NCBI RefSeq assembly: GCF_042610425.1 | Contig: NZ_JBGJZM010000001.1 | Span: 62,001 to 126,000, forward strand | Direction: 5' to 3' | DNA length: 64,000 bases | Source: Ectobacillus sp042610425 | GTDB lineage: Bacteria > Bacillota > Bacilli > Bacillales > Bacillaceae_G | Shown here: piece after piece, positions 34,121-43,115 of the stretch | Numbering within the stretch: position 1 is the first letter of the stretch | Layout of the letters: every line of letters begins with the position of its first letter | Position numbers and translations under genes: made by a program | The notes under the pieces: generated by a model | Seen by the model: the letters and a program-made list of their open reading frames with translations, nothing else | What the model was told of the DNA's origin: nothing | Database searches by the model: none

Positions 34121-34158
34121 TATGAATTTAAATAACATTTAATGAATATTTATTCTTT
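34121..34158 (+). promoter_or_regulatory. tandem ARG boxes (ArgR/AhrC operator) of argGH
   Basis: AATGAATATTTATTCTTT (34141-34158) agrees with the ARG box consensus WNTGAATWWWWATTCANW at 17 of 18 positions and contains the palindrome GAATATTTATTC. A weaker half-conserved box, TATGAATTTAAATAACAT (34121-34138), begins exactly 20 bases earlier. TATGAT (34115-34120) directly upstream is a likely -10 box, so a bound arginine repressor would block transcription. Paired boxes two turns apart are typical for hexameric ArgR/AhrC. Confidence 0.8.
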
Positions 34159-34177
34159 TTATAGAGGGGGATTTATA

Positions 34178-35386
34178 ATGGGAAATAAGAAAGTCGTATT
34201 AGCATACTCTGGGGGTTTGGATACCTCTGTTGCAATTAAATGGTTACAAGACAAAGGATACGACGTAATTGCATGTTGTCTTGATTTAGGTGAAGGAAAA
34301 GATTTAGCCTTTGTACAGGAAAAGGCCCTTTCTGTCGGAGCAATTAAATCTGTTGTTTTAGATGTACAAGAGGAATTTTCAAATGATTATGCACTTATCT
34401 CTTTGCAAGCTCACACATTGTATGAAGGAACATACCCACTAGTTTCTGCTCTATCCCGTCCGTTAATTTCTAAAAAATTAGTTGAAGTCGCTGAACAAGA
34501 AGGAGCAGATGCAGTAGCACATGGTTGTACAGGAAAAGGAAACGACCAAGTACGATTTGAAGTTTCTATTACAGCATTAAATCCTTATTTAGAAATTATT
34601 GCTCCAGTACGTGAATGGAAATGGTCTCGTGAAGAAGAAATCGAATATGCAAAACAAAACAATGTGCCTATTCCAATCAATTTAGACAGCCCATTCTCTA
34701 TCGACCAAAATTTATGGGGACGAGCAAATGAATGTGGAATTCTAGAAGATCCATGGGCAGCTCCTCCTGCAGATGCATATGAAATGACAGCAGCTCTTGA
34801 AGATACTCCTGATACACCAGAAATGGTTGAAATTGGTTATGAAGCTGGTATTCCAGTATCATTAAATGGTACGTCTTACACAGTTGCTGAAATGATTAAA
34901 CAGTTAAACACGATTGCTGGAAAACATGGAATTGGACGTATTGACCATGTTGAAAACCGTCTTGTTGGAATTAAATCTCGTGAAGTGTATGAATGTCCAG
35001 GAGCAATGACATTAATTACAGCTCACAAAGAACTTGAAGATTTAACACTTGTAAAAGAAGTTGCTCACTTTAAACCAATTGTTGAAAAACAATTAACAGA
35101 ACTTATTTATAATGGATTATGGTTCTCTCCTCTTCGTACCGCTCTTGTTGCATTTTTGAAAGAAACACAAAAAAATGTTACAGGTACAGTACGTGTAAAA
35201 TTGTTTAAAGGTCATGCTATTGTAGAAGGCAGAAAATCAGAGTTCTCTCTTTATGATAAAAACTTAGCTACGTATACAAAAGAAGATCAATTTGATCATG
35301 CTGCTGCTGTTGGTTTCATTTCATTGTACGGTCTGCCAACAAAAGTATACAGTCAAGTAAATAGTAACAAGAAGGTGGAAGCGTGA
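34178..35386 (+). CDS. argG: argininosuccinate synthase
   Basis: Joins citrulline and aspartate with ATP in arginine synthesis. 402 residues. The N-type ATP pyrophosphatase loop AYSGGLDTS is at residues 9-17, and HGCTGKGNDQVRFE is the second signature. ATG 34178 (MGNKKVVLAYSGG) follows GAGGGGG; the open frame upstream includes the ARG box and is not coding. Its stop overlaps the argH start by four bases. Confidence 0.96.
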   Translation: MGNKKVVLAYSGGLDTSVAIKWLQDKGYDVIACCLDLGEGKDLAFVQEKALSVGAIKSVVLDVQEEFSNDYALISLQAHTLYEGTYPLVSALSRPLISKKLVEVAEQEGADAVAHGCTGKGNDQVRFEVSITALNPYLEIIAPVREWKWSREEEIEYAKQNNVPIPINLDSPFSIDQNLWGRANECGILEDPWAAPPADAYEMTAALEDTPDTPEMVEIGYEAGIPVSLNGTSYTVAEMIKQLNTIAGKHGIGRIDHVENRLVGIKSREVYECPGAMTLITAHKELEDLTLVKEVAHFKPIVEKQLTELIYNGLWFSPLRTALVAFLKETQKNVTGTVRVKLFKGHAIVEGRKSEFSLYDKNLATYTKEDQFDHAAAVGFISLYGLPTKVYSQVNSNKKVEA

Positions 35387-36777
35387 AAAAACTTTGGGGT
35401 GGCCGATTCACTGAAACTGCAGAGGCGTGGGTAGATGAATTCGGCGCCTCTATCTCCTTTGATAAAGCCCTTGTTATCGAGGATATTGAAGGAAGTATAG
35501 CTCACGTGACAATGCTTGGGAAATGCGGCATACTGCCCTCTGAAGACGTTGAAACAATTAAAATAGGTCTTCAGGAGCTTCTAGAAGAAGCAAAGCAAAA
35601 TAAGCTAACGTTCACCGTAGAAAATGAGGATATTCATTTAAATTTAGAAAAAATGCTAATTGAAAAAGTTGGGGAAGTCGGCGGGAAGCTACATACTGCT
35701 CGTAGTCGTAATGACCAAGTGGCTACCGATATGCATTTGTATTTACGTAAAGAAGTAAGAAATACGATTCCCCAAATTGAAGCATTTCAACAAGTTCTCG
35801 TTGAAAAAGCAGAGAAGCATATTGAAACAATTATGCCAGGATATACGCATTTGCAGCGTGCACAGCCTGTATCCTTTGCACACCATCTTCTAGCTTACTT
35901 CTGGATGCTAGAACGTGATAAGGAACGCTTAGAAGATTCATTAAAACGGATTAATGTTTCTCCGTTAGGAGCGGGTGCGCTCGCTGGTACGACATTTCCT
36001 ATTGATCGGTCTTATAGCGCCTCACTACTAGAATTTGATGGCATTTACGAAAATAGTATGGATGCAGTAAGTGATCGTGATTTTATTCTAGAATTTCTAA
36101 GTCATTCATCGATTCTTATGATGCACTTATCCCGTTTCTGTGAAGAATTAATTTTATGGAGCAGTCAGGAATTTCAATTTATTGAAATGAGCGATCAGTA
36201 TTCAACGGGAAGTAGTATTATGCCGCAAAAGAAAAACCCTGATATGGCTGAGCTCATTCGTGGTAAGTCTGGACGTGTATATGGAAATCTGTTCGGCTTG
36301 CTAACGATTATGAAGGGTCTTCCACTGGCTTACAATAAAGATTTACAAGAAGATAAAGAAGGTATGTTTGATACGGTGAAAACGATACAAACAAGCCTAC
36401 ACATTATGTCTGGTATGATTGAAACGATGCAAGTAAAAGAAGAACATATGAAACAAACGGTTCAGAAGGATTTTTCAAATGCTACTGAAATTGCAGACTA
36501 TTTAGCAAATAAAGGTTTGCCGTTTCGTCAGGCACATGAAATTGTTGGACGACTTGTGTTACTTTGTATCGAAAAAGGTGTTTTTTTACTTGATCTGCCA
36601 CTTGAAACGTATCAAAAGATTTGTCCATTGTTTGATTCGGATTTATATGAGGTGCTATCACCTTATGCAGCAGTTCAGCGTCGTAATAGCGAAGGTGGAA
36701 CTGGCTTTATGCAAGTAGAGACAGCTTTACAAAAGGTGAAAATGATTTTGAAGCAAAGCAATACGAAAAAAGCCTGA
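35383..36777 (+). CDS. argH: argininosuccinate lyase
   Basis: Last step of arginine synthesis, releasing fumarate. 464 residues, GTG start within GTGA shared with argG. The fumarase/aspartase superfamily signature GSSIMPQKKNPD lies at about residues 276-287, TARSRNDQVATD carries the conserved Arg-Asn-Asp, and TPGYTHLQ-type MPGYTHLQRAQPVS is present. The stop codon lies within the terminator stem. Confidence 0.96.
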   Translation: MKKLWGGRFTETAEAWVDEFGASISFDKALVIEDIEGSIAHVTMLGKCGILPSEDVETIKIGLQELLEEAKQNKLTFTVENEDIHLNLEKMLIEKVGEVGGKLHTARSRNDQVATDMHLYLRKEVRNTIPQIEAFQQVLVEKAEKHIETIMPGYTHLQRAQPVSFAHHLLAYFWMLERDKERLEDSLKRINVSPLGAGALAGTTFPIDRSYSASLLEFDGIYENSMDAVSDRDFILEFLSHSSILMMHLSRFCEELILWSSQEFQFIEMSDQYSTGSSIMPQKKNPDMAELIRGKSGRVYGNLFGLLTIMKGLPLAYNKDLQEDKEGMFDTVKTIQTSLHIMSGMIETMQVKEEHMKQTVQKDFSNATEIADYLANKGLPFRQAHEIVGRLVLLCIEKGVFLLDLPLETYQKICPLFDSDLYEVLSPYAAVQRRNSEGGTGFMQVETALQKVKMILKQSNTKKA

Positions 36778-36806
36778 CGCATAGTCAGGCTTTTTTCGTA
36801 TTGCTT
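36756..36806 (+). terminator. argGH terminator containing the argH stop
   Basis: Two perfectly complementary 23-base arms around the loop GCATA. The left arm encodes the last residues of ArgH and the TGA stop; the right arm contains TTTTTT. Confidence 0.88.
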
Positions 36807-36811
36807 GAATA

Positions 36812-36846
36812 AGAAAGCGGGGCTAATGAATTAGCTCCGCTTTTTG
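36812..36846 (-). terminator. terminator of the universal stress protein gene
   Basis: AAAGCGG-GGCTAAT and ATTAGCTCCGCTTT arms (one mismatch) directly after the stop on the minus strand, with T-rich sequence following. Confidence 0.75.
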
Positions 36847-36849
36847 TAA

Positions 36850-37308
36850 TTACAATTCGCCTTTTCCATCTTCTCCTCTTACGACAAGGACATCGCAAGT
36901 TGCGTAGCGAATAATATGTTCAGATACACTACCAATTAAGAAGCGTTCTACTGCATTTAATCCTGTAGCACCGCAAACGATTAAATCTACTTTGTTGTTT
37001 GGTGCGATTTCTTTAGAAATTTTAGATTTTGGATTTCCAAATTCTAGAACGGTTTCTACGGATTGAACTCCTGCTTCTACGGCAATTTTTTCATAATCTT
37101 CAAGCAAATCTTCGGCGAATACATTTGCACGTTCTGCGATTGCTCGACTATATGCTTCAACTGCTGAATATGCTTTAACATCAACAACGTGAGTGATAGT
37201 TAATTTTGCGTTATTGCGTTTTGCAACTTGAATGGCCTTTCTGAACGCTTTTTCAGCCTCTTTTGAACCATCAACTGCAACGAGAATATTTTGATATTGT
37301 GTTGACAT
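36850..37308 (-). CDS. universal stress protein (UspA family)
   Basis: A 152-residue single-domain Usp protein. The nucleotide-binding signature G-x2-G-x9-G-S is visible as GATGLNAVERFLIGSVSEH near residues 116-134, so it belongs to the ATP-binding subgroup. The N-terminus YQNILVAVDGSKEAEKA is typical. AAGGGGGA lies upstream of the ATG. It is a single gene flanked by the arg terminator; no SigB-type promoter could be assigned with confidence. Confidence 0.92.
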   Translation of the reverse strand: MSTQYQNILVAVDGSKEAEKAFRKAIQVAKRNNAKLTITHVVDVKAYSAVEAYSRAIAERANVFAEDLLEDYEKIAVEAGVQSVETVLEFGNPKSKISKEIAPNNKVDLIVCGATGLNAVERFLIGSVSEHIIRYATCDVLVVRGEDGKGEL

Positions 37309-37489
37309 GCTGGAGTCCCCCTTATTTCACTAGAAATAACTTTCTACACTTTTATTATACAACTAAACTGACTAATTGTATTGACAGAAATGTTACAGAA
37401 TTCAAAAAAAGAAAATCAAGGCATCTTAGTTGTAATTTTCATGACAAATTGTTACATATGATGTATAAGATAACGAGGAGGGGCTTTAG

Positions 37490-38248
37490 TTGAGACATGC
37501 GCTCATTACAGCCGGTTCAAAAGGATTAGGTAGAAAGGTAACGGAAGCGTTTTTAAAACAAGGATATTCCGTTACGGTTACATATCGAAGTGATCAAGAA
37601 TCAGCTGATTCGCTTAAACAAGACTTTTCTAGTATGCCAGAAAATTTACAACTTATACAAGCAGATGTTACAAAAAAAGAAGACCTATACCGGGTAGTAG
37701 AGGAAATGATGAGTCAATTTGGTAGAATTGATTGCTTAATTAATAATGCAGGACCTTATGTGTTTGAAAGAAAACGATTAGTTGATTATACAGATGATGA
37801 ATGGCATTCCATGATTGATGGAAATCTACATGGAGTATTCTACTTGTTGAAGCAAATTATTCCTATTATGCGAAAACAGCAATTTGGTCGTATTATAAAT
37901 TATGGATTTCAAGGTGCTGAGGATGCTCCGGGTTGGATTTATCGGTCGGCTTTTGCAGCTGCCAAGGTTGGACTTGTCTCATTAACGAAAACAATTGCCT
38001 ATGAAGAGGCTGAATATGGAATTACGTCAAATATGGTCTGTCCAGGAGATATTACTGGGGAAATGAAGGAAGCGACGATTGAAAGAGCAAGGTTGCAAAA
38101 GGACAAACGCACACCAATTGGAAGATCTGGAACGGGGGAAGATATTGCACGAGCCATTCTATTCTTATGTGATGATAATTCGGATATGATAACGGGAACT
38201 TGTATGGAAATTACAGGAGGCATTGATGTCATTCATCGACATAGATAA
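37490..38248 (+). CDS. SDR-fold protein (YtkK-like) with atypical active site
   Basis: A 252-residue protein of the short-chain dehydrogenase/reductase fold. The cofactor loop TAGSKGLGRK (residues 7-16) and the structural NNAGPY motif are intact. The usual active-site YxxxK is FAAAK here (in SAFAAAKVGLVSLTKT), and the usual catalytic Ser after GRIIN is missing (GRIINYGFQGA). The Lys remains. It may therefore bind NAD(P) without normal oxidoreductase chemistry. TTG 37490 follows GAGGAGGGG. Annotated relatives are called SDR or 3-oxoacyl reductase; that activity is doubtful for this sequence. Confidence 0.8.
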   Translation: MRHALITAGSKGLGRKVTEAFLKQGYSVTVTYRSDQESADSLKQDFSSMPENLQLIQADVTKKEDLYRVVEEMMSQFGRIDCLINNAGPYVFERKRLVDYTDDEWHSMIDGNLHGVFYLLKQIIPIMRKQQFGRIINYGFQGAEDAPGWIYRSAFAAAKVGLVSLTKTIAYEEAEYGITSNMVCPGDITGEMKEATIERARLQKDKRTPIGRSGTGEDIARAILFLCDDNSDMITGTCMEITGGIDVIHRHR

Positions 38249-38399
38249 AAATTAGAATGTTAGAAAATCTTACGTTAAATACATGTCCGATTAATCTAAG
38301 TGTTACAATTTATAACGTATTAATTAAATACAATTTTCTACGGTAATCTACAATGGGTGTAGAAAACATAATATTGCATAACTTGGAGGAGGACAAATC

Positions 38400-39533
38400 A
38401 TGCGTATTGGAGTTCCTAAGGAAATTAAAAACAATGAAAATCGTGTTGCACTAACACCAGGTGGAGTTTTGCATATCATTCACAGTGGACATGAAGTATA
38501 TATAGAACAAGGTGCCGGTCTAGGGTCAGGTTTTAAGGATGAGGAATATGTGAAAGCAGGGGCAAAGATCGTAGATTCTGCAGCAAAAGCATGGGATATG
38601 GAAATGGTAATGAAGGTAAAAGAGCCTGTTCCTAGTGAGTATGGCTATTTTAAAGAAGGGTTAATTCTATTTACTTATCTTCATTTAGCTCCTGAGCCAG
38701 AGCTTACAAAGGCGCTTCTTGATAATAAAGTAATTGGTATTGCATATGAAACGGTACAGCTTGAAAACAAAGCTCTTCCACTTCTTACTCCTATGAGCGA
38801 AGTTGCTGGTCGTATGGCTGCACAAATCGGAGCTCAATATCTAGAAAAGCAAGAAGGCGGAAAAGGTATTTTATTAGGAGGAGTTTCAGGAGTAAAACGA
38901 GGAAAAGTTACAATTGTAGGCGGAGGCGTTGCAGGTACAAATGCAGCTAAAGTTGCAGTAGGTTTAGGAGCGAATGTAACAATTATCGACTTGAATGCTG
39001 CGAGATTACGCCAGCTTGATGATATGTTTGGTCATAGCGTTACAACTTTGATGTCAAGCCCCTATAATATCGCAGAAGCTGTTAAAGAATCTGATCTTGT
39101 TATTGGAGCTGTATTAATTCCGGGTGCTAAAGCTCCGAAACTTGTAACAGAAGAAATGATTGTTTCTATGGAACCAGGCTCTGTTGTAATTGATATTGCA
39201 ATTGACCAAGGTGGTATTTTTGAAACAACCGACCGTATTACTACACACGATGAACCTACTTATGTAAAACATGGTGTTGTACATTATGCGGTTGCTAATA
39301 TGCCTGGTGCAGTTCCACGTACGTCTACACTTGCATTAACTAACGTTACTGTACCTTACGCTCTTGAAATTGCAAATAAAGGGTATAAAAAGGCTTGCTT
39401 AGAAAATAGCGCTCTTTTGAAAGGTATTAATACGTTGAACGGATATGTTACATTCAAGGCTGTAGCCGATGCACATGGAGTTCCTTACTTATCTGCAACA
39501 GAAGCATTAGAGAAAATGCCAGCACTATCTTAA
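38400..39533 (+). CDS. ald: alanine dehydrogenase
   Basis: NAD-dependent interconversion of L-alanine and pyruvate plus ammonia, important for alanine use and for sporulation. 377 residues. MRIGVPKEIKNNENRVALTP is the family N-terminus with the catalytic Lys region; the Rossmann loop is VGGGVAGTNAAKVAVGLGA (about residues 173-191); HDEPTYV lies in the catalytic cleft. GGAGGAGG precedes the ATG. Confidence 0.97.
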   Translation: MRIGVPKEIKNNENRVALTPGGVLHIIHSGHEVYIEQGAGLGSGFKDEEYVKAGAKIVDSAAKAWDMEMVMKVKEPVPSEYGYFKEGLILFTYLHLAPEPELTKALLDNKVIGIAYETVQLENKALPLLTPMSEVAGRMAAQIGAQYLEKQEGGKGILLGGVSGVKRGKVTIVGGGVAGTNAAKVAVGLGANVTIIDLNAARLRQLDDMFGHSVTTLMSSPYNIAEAVKESDLVIGAVLIPGAKAPKLVTEEMIVSMEPGSVVIDIAIDQGGIFETTDRITTHDEPTYVKHGVVHYAVANMPGAVPRTSTLALTNVTVPYALEIANKGYKKACLENSALLKGINTLNGYVTFKAVADAHGVPYLSATEALEKMPALS

Positions 39534-39583
39534 TCAAAAAAGGTGTCCAAAAAGAGCTCTTCTTTTTGGACACCTTTTTTGAT
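39534..39583. terminator. terminator between ald and the M24 peptidase
   Basis: ATCAAAAAAGGTGTCCAAAA and its complement TTTTGGACACCTTTTTTGAT form a long perfect stem; both ends are T-rich, so it serves both converging genes. Confidence 0.9.
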
Positions 39584-39596
39584 TTACTCTGTAAGG

Positions 39597-40694
39597 TTAC
39601 TTTATAATTTGCAATTCCTTTGGATACTTAGTTAGCACTTCTACACCTGTGTCAGTAATGTACACATCATCTTCAATGCGAACACCGCCCACATTTGGTA
39701 CATAAATACCAGGCTCAATTGTAAAGACCATTCCCTTGCGTAACGTATTCTTGTTAATATTGGTTAAGGATGGATATTCATGAATACTAATTCCTAATCC
39801 ATGACCAAGGCGATGTGGAAAATAATCTCCATAGCCTGCATTTTCGATGAATGAGCGTGCTGCTCGGTCGACATCAGCGATGCTAGTTCCTGGTTTGCAA
39901 ATGTCAATTGCATGTAATCCAGACGTAAGAACGGTATTGTAGATATGTGATTGTTCTTCTGATATGTCACCGAAAGCGACGGTACGTGTAATGTCAGAAC
40001 AATAGCCATCAATCACAACGCCAAGATCAAATAGTACAAAATCTCCGCGTTGAATCTTATTATTTCCGGGCTCTCCATGAGGCAACGCAGAATTGGCACC
40101 AGTTAGGACCATGGTGCTAAAAGACATTTTGTTAATGCCACGCTTCTTTACTTCGTATTCAATGGTAGATAGAATTTCCATTTCAGATTTTCCCTCGGCG
40201 ATTTGACTCACACCAAGTTCTACCGCATAATCAGCCATTTGAGCTGCTTGTCTAAGAATAGAAAGTTCTTTCTCATCTTTGATGAGGCGTAATTCTTGCA
40301 TTTTTTCTTCGGCTGCAGTGAAAGTAGCAGTTGGAAATAAAGAGCATAAGGCTTCGTAACGTTGGACATTCATATGTTCCTTTTCAATTGCTAATGTATG
40401 AACATGGATGCCATGTGCACGTATAGAATGTGATACCATTTCCCAAGGGTTGTCTGTATCATTAAATCCAATGATTTCATAGTTCCATCCCGCAGTTCTT
40501 GCTTTTCCTTCCTCCATTTTTGGACAGATGAGGATTGGTTCTTTTTCTTGGAATACGAATAGACCAAGCAATCTTTCATTGGGTTCACAATAAAATCCAC
40601 TTAAGTAAAATACGTTAGAAGTAGAAGTAATAAAGGCTGCTTCTTTCTCTGTTGTTTGTAACCAATTCATTACATGCTGCAAGCGTTGTTGCAT
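39597..40694 (-). CDS. M24 family Xaa-Pro dipeptidase/aminopeptidase
   Basis: A 365-residue creatinase-fold peptidase that cleaves next to proline. The five metal ligands are visible in FDLGVVIDGYCSDITRT (two Asp), HRLGHGLGISIHE (His), TIEPGIYV (Glu) and VRIEDDVYI (Glu). The start is ATG 40694 (MQQRLQHVMNWLQ), 7 bases after GGAGGG; longer upstream readings lack a Shine-Dalgarno and family similarity. Divergent from ytkL. Confidence 0.9.
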   Translation of the reverse strand: MQQRLQHVMNWLQTTEKEAAFITSTSNVFYLSGFYCEPNERLLGLFVFQEKEPILICPKMEEGKARTAGWNYEIIGFNDTDNPWEMVSHSIRAHGIHVHTLAIEKEHMNVQRYEALCSLFPTATFTAAEEKMQELRLIKDEKELSILRQAAQMADYAVELGVSQIAEGKSEMEILSTIEYEVKKRGINKMSFSTMVLTGANSALPHGEPGNNKIQRGDFVLFDLGVVIDGYCSDITRTVAFGDISEEQSHIYNTVLTSGLHAIDICKPGTSIADVDRAARSFIENAGYGDYFPHRLGHGLGISIHEYPSLTNINKNTLRKGMVFTIEPGIYVPNVGGVRIEDDVYITDTGVEVLTKYPKELQIIK

Positions 40695-40822
40695 AAGTAG
40701 TCCCTCCATTTCAGTGTACATATTAACTTTACATCGTTTTTCTCTTTTGTGACAAGTAACTACTGTAAAAAGAGACAAGAACGCTAGGTTTTAGGTAAAC
40801 TAGAAGGTAAGGAGGGATTATA

Positions 40823-41506
40823 ATGTTAGTTTCGTACCATGGTCATTCAGTTGTAAAAATTCAGACGGGATCAACCACTATTTTAATTGATCCATTTATT
40901 ACAGGTAATCCTAAAACAGATTTGCACGTAGAGGATGTAACGGTTGATGTGATTTTGCTTACACATGGACATGGAGATCATGTAGGGGATACGGTGCTAC
41001 TTGCCAAGCGAAATAATGCACTTGTTATTGCACCGTTTGAACTTGCAACATTTCTTTCATGGCAAGGCGTTCGTACACATGCTATGCACATCGGCGGTTT
41101 GCACAAATTTGAATTTGGCACAGTCAAATTTACACAAGCATTCCATGGATCTAGTTACATTGATGAGACATCTAAGACAATCGTGTATACAGGGATGCCG
41201 GCAGGAGTCTTATTTACAGCAGAAGGGAAAACAATCTATCATGCAGGGGATACAGCTCTGTTTTCTGATATGCAGCTTCTAGGGACTTTACATACTATTG
41301 ATATCGCATTCTTACCAATTGGTGATAACTTTACGATGGGACCCGCAGATGCATTAATAGCATCAGAATGGATAAATGCGAAAATGATTGTTCCTATTCA
41401 CTACGATACATTTCCTCTTATTAAGCAAGATGCCTTTGCGTTTGTTTCAAAGCTTAAGAATGGCAATGGAAAAGTGCTAGCACCATCGGAAATCATACAG
41501 TTGTAA
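40823..41506 (+). CDS. ytkL: YtkL, UPF0173 metal-dependent hydrolase
   Basis: A 227-residue metallo-beta-lactamase-fold protein. The metal motif THGHGDHVGDTV supplies HxHxDH (about residues 53-58), GLHKFEFGTVKF and YHAGDTALFSDM (Asp ligand) follow, and MIVPIHYDTFP ends the site. The substrate is unknown for this family. TAAGGAGGG precedes ATG 40823. Its last codons and stop are inside a 42-base perfect palindrome. Confidence 0.9.
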   Translation: MLVSYHGHSVVKIQTGSTTILIDPFITGNPKTDLHVEDVTVDVILLTHGHGDHVGDTVLLAKRNNALVIAPFELATFLSWQGVRTHAMHIGGLHKFEFGTVKFTQAFHGSSYIDETSKTIVYTGMPAGVLFTAEGKTIYHAGDTALFSDMQLLGTLHTIDIAFLPIGDNFTMGPADALIASEWINAKMIVPIHYDTFPLIKQDAFAFVSKLKNGNGKVLAPSEIIQL

Positions 41507-41538
41507 AAGAACGGGATATCCCGTTCTTTTACAACTGT
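41497..41538 (+). terminator. perfect palindromic terminator including the ytkL stop
   Basis: 42 bases, two exactly complementary 21-base arms meeting at GGGAT/ATCCC. The TAA stop at 41504-41506 lies in the left arm; the right arm contains TTCTTTT. Confidence 0.8.
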
Positions 41539-41754
41539 TATACAAATAACTTTGTATTTCCCCCCTACAACATATACCGCATTCCAATTTGTACCTTACA
41601 TAGGAGTTCTAATCCTAACCAGAATGATATTTATTTGTTATAAAGAAAATAATACAGACATAGGTAATAATAGTGTAACAGTTTAGAAAATATAGTATAC
41701 TGTAAATAAGTATTAACGGAAAATAGAGCGGAATGGAAAGAATGGTGAGGCTAT

Positions 41755-43068
41755 TTGGCTACAAAACATGATCAAATTTTAGAATATATCAACAGCTTAC
41801 CGGTAGGAAATAAAATCTCCGTACGTCAAATTGCAAAGGATTTGACTGTAAGCGAAGGAACGGCTTATCGCGCTATAAAGGATGCAGAGAATAAAGGATA
41901 TGTTAGCACAATCGAACGAGTTGGAACGATTCGTATTGAAAAAAAGAAAAAAGAAAATATAGAACGACTTACCTATGCGGAAGTTGTCAATATTGTAGAT
42001 GGACAGGTACTTGGTGGACGTGAAGGATTGCATAAAACATTAAATAAATTTGTGATTGGTGCAATGAAGCTAGAAGCGATGATGCGATATACGGAAGCAG
42101 GAAATTTACTAATTATCGGAAATCGGACGCAGGCGCATCAATTGGCTCTAGAAGCAGGGGCAGCCGTACTTATAACAGGTGGCTTCGATACGGAAGATTA
42201 TGTGAAAAATTTAGCAGATGAACTGAAATTGCCGGTTATTTCAAGTAGCTATGATACGTTTACCGTAGCAACGCTTATTAATCGTGCCATTTACGATCAA
42301 CTGATTAAAAAAGAAATCGTTCTTGTGGAAGATATTTTAACACCACTTAGTAAAACGATTTATTTAAAGCCTTCTGATAGAGTAGAACAATGGCATAGTC
42401 AGAATGAACAATCTATGCACGGCCGTTATCCTATCGTGGATGAAACGATGAGAGTAATTGGGATGATTACACCGAAAGATATAATTGATGTTTCAAAGGA
42501 TGTTACGCTGGATAAGATTATGACGAAGAATCCAATTACTGTAAGCGGGAAAGTCTCGGTTGCATCTGCAGCAAGAATGATGGTTTGGGAAGGAATTGAA
42601 ATGTTGCCGGTAGTAGATGCGGGCGGTAGATTACAAGGAATTATTAGTCGTCGTGATGTATTACAAGCCTTGCAAATGATACAAAGACAGCCTCAAGTAG
42701 GGGAAACGATTGAAGACATTGTAACCAATCAATTTCTATCACAAAAGGAAACAAGACCTGATAATATATACCGCTTTTCTGTTACACCACAGATGACAAA
42801 TAGCATTGGTACGTTGTCGTACGGTGTATTTACAACAATCTTAACGGAATCTGCGAGCCGCGCCTTACGTGCACAGAAAAAAGGCGATTTAGTTGTAGAA
42901 AGTTTAACGGTTTACTTTGTAAAACCAGTTCAAATTGATTCGATTATTGAAATACATCCAAAAGTAATGGAAATTGGGCGTAAATTTGGTAAGGTCGACG
43001 TAGAGGTACAACAAGAAGGGGAAATTGTTGGAAAAGCACTTCTTATGGTGCAATTTATTGATCGATAG
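41755..43068 (+). CDS. ytoI: YtoI, HTH-DRTGG-CBS-hotdog regulatory protein
   Basis: A 437-residue multidomain protein: N-terminal winged helix (residues about 1-60, QIAKDLTVSEGTAYRAIKDA), DRTGG domain (about 70-185), two CBS motifs (about 190-305, including IMTKNPITVSGKVSVASAA and LPVVDAGGRLQGIISRRDV) and a C-terminal hotdog thioesterase-like domain (about 335-435). It likely couples nucleotide sensing to gene control; ligand and target are unknown. TTG 41755 (MATKHDQIL) follows GGTGAGG closely; there is no in-frame ATG nearby. It precedes nrnA. Confidence 0.88.
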   Translation: MATKHDQILEYINSLPVGNKISVRQIAKDLTVSEGTAYRAIKDAENKGYVSTIERVGTIRIEKKKKENIERLTYAEVVNIVDGQVLGGREGLHKTLNKFVIGAMKLEAMMRYTEAGNLLIIGNRTQAHQLALEAGAAVLITGGFDTEDYVKNLADELKLPVISSSYDTFTVATLINRAIYDQLIKKEIVLVEDILTPLSKTIYLKPSDRVEQWHSQNEQSMHGRYPIVDETMRVIGMITPKDIIDVSKDVTLDKIMTKNPITVSGKVSVASAARMMVWEGIEMLPVVDAGGRLQGIISRRDVLQALQMIQRQPQVGETIEDIVTNQFLSQKETRPDNIYRFSVTPQMTNSIGTLSYGVFTTILTESASRALRAQKKGDLVVESLTVYFVKPVQIDSIIEIHPKVMEIGRKFGKVDVEVQQEGEIVGKALLMVQFIDR

Positions 43069-43115
43069 AATGAACAAGTAATTTTGTTAATAAACCAGCA
43101 ATTTGAAGGAGAAAT

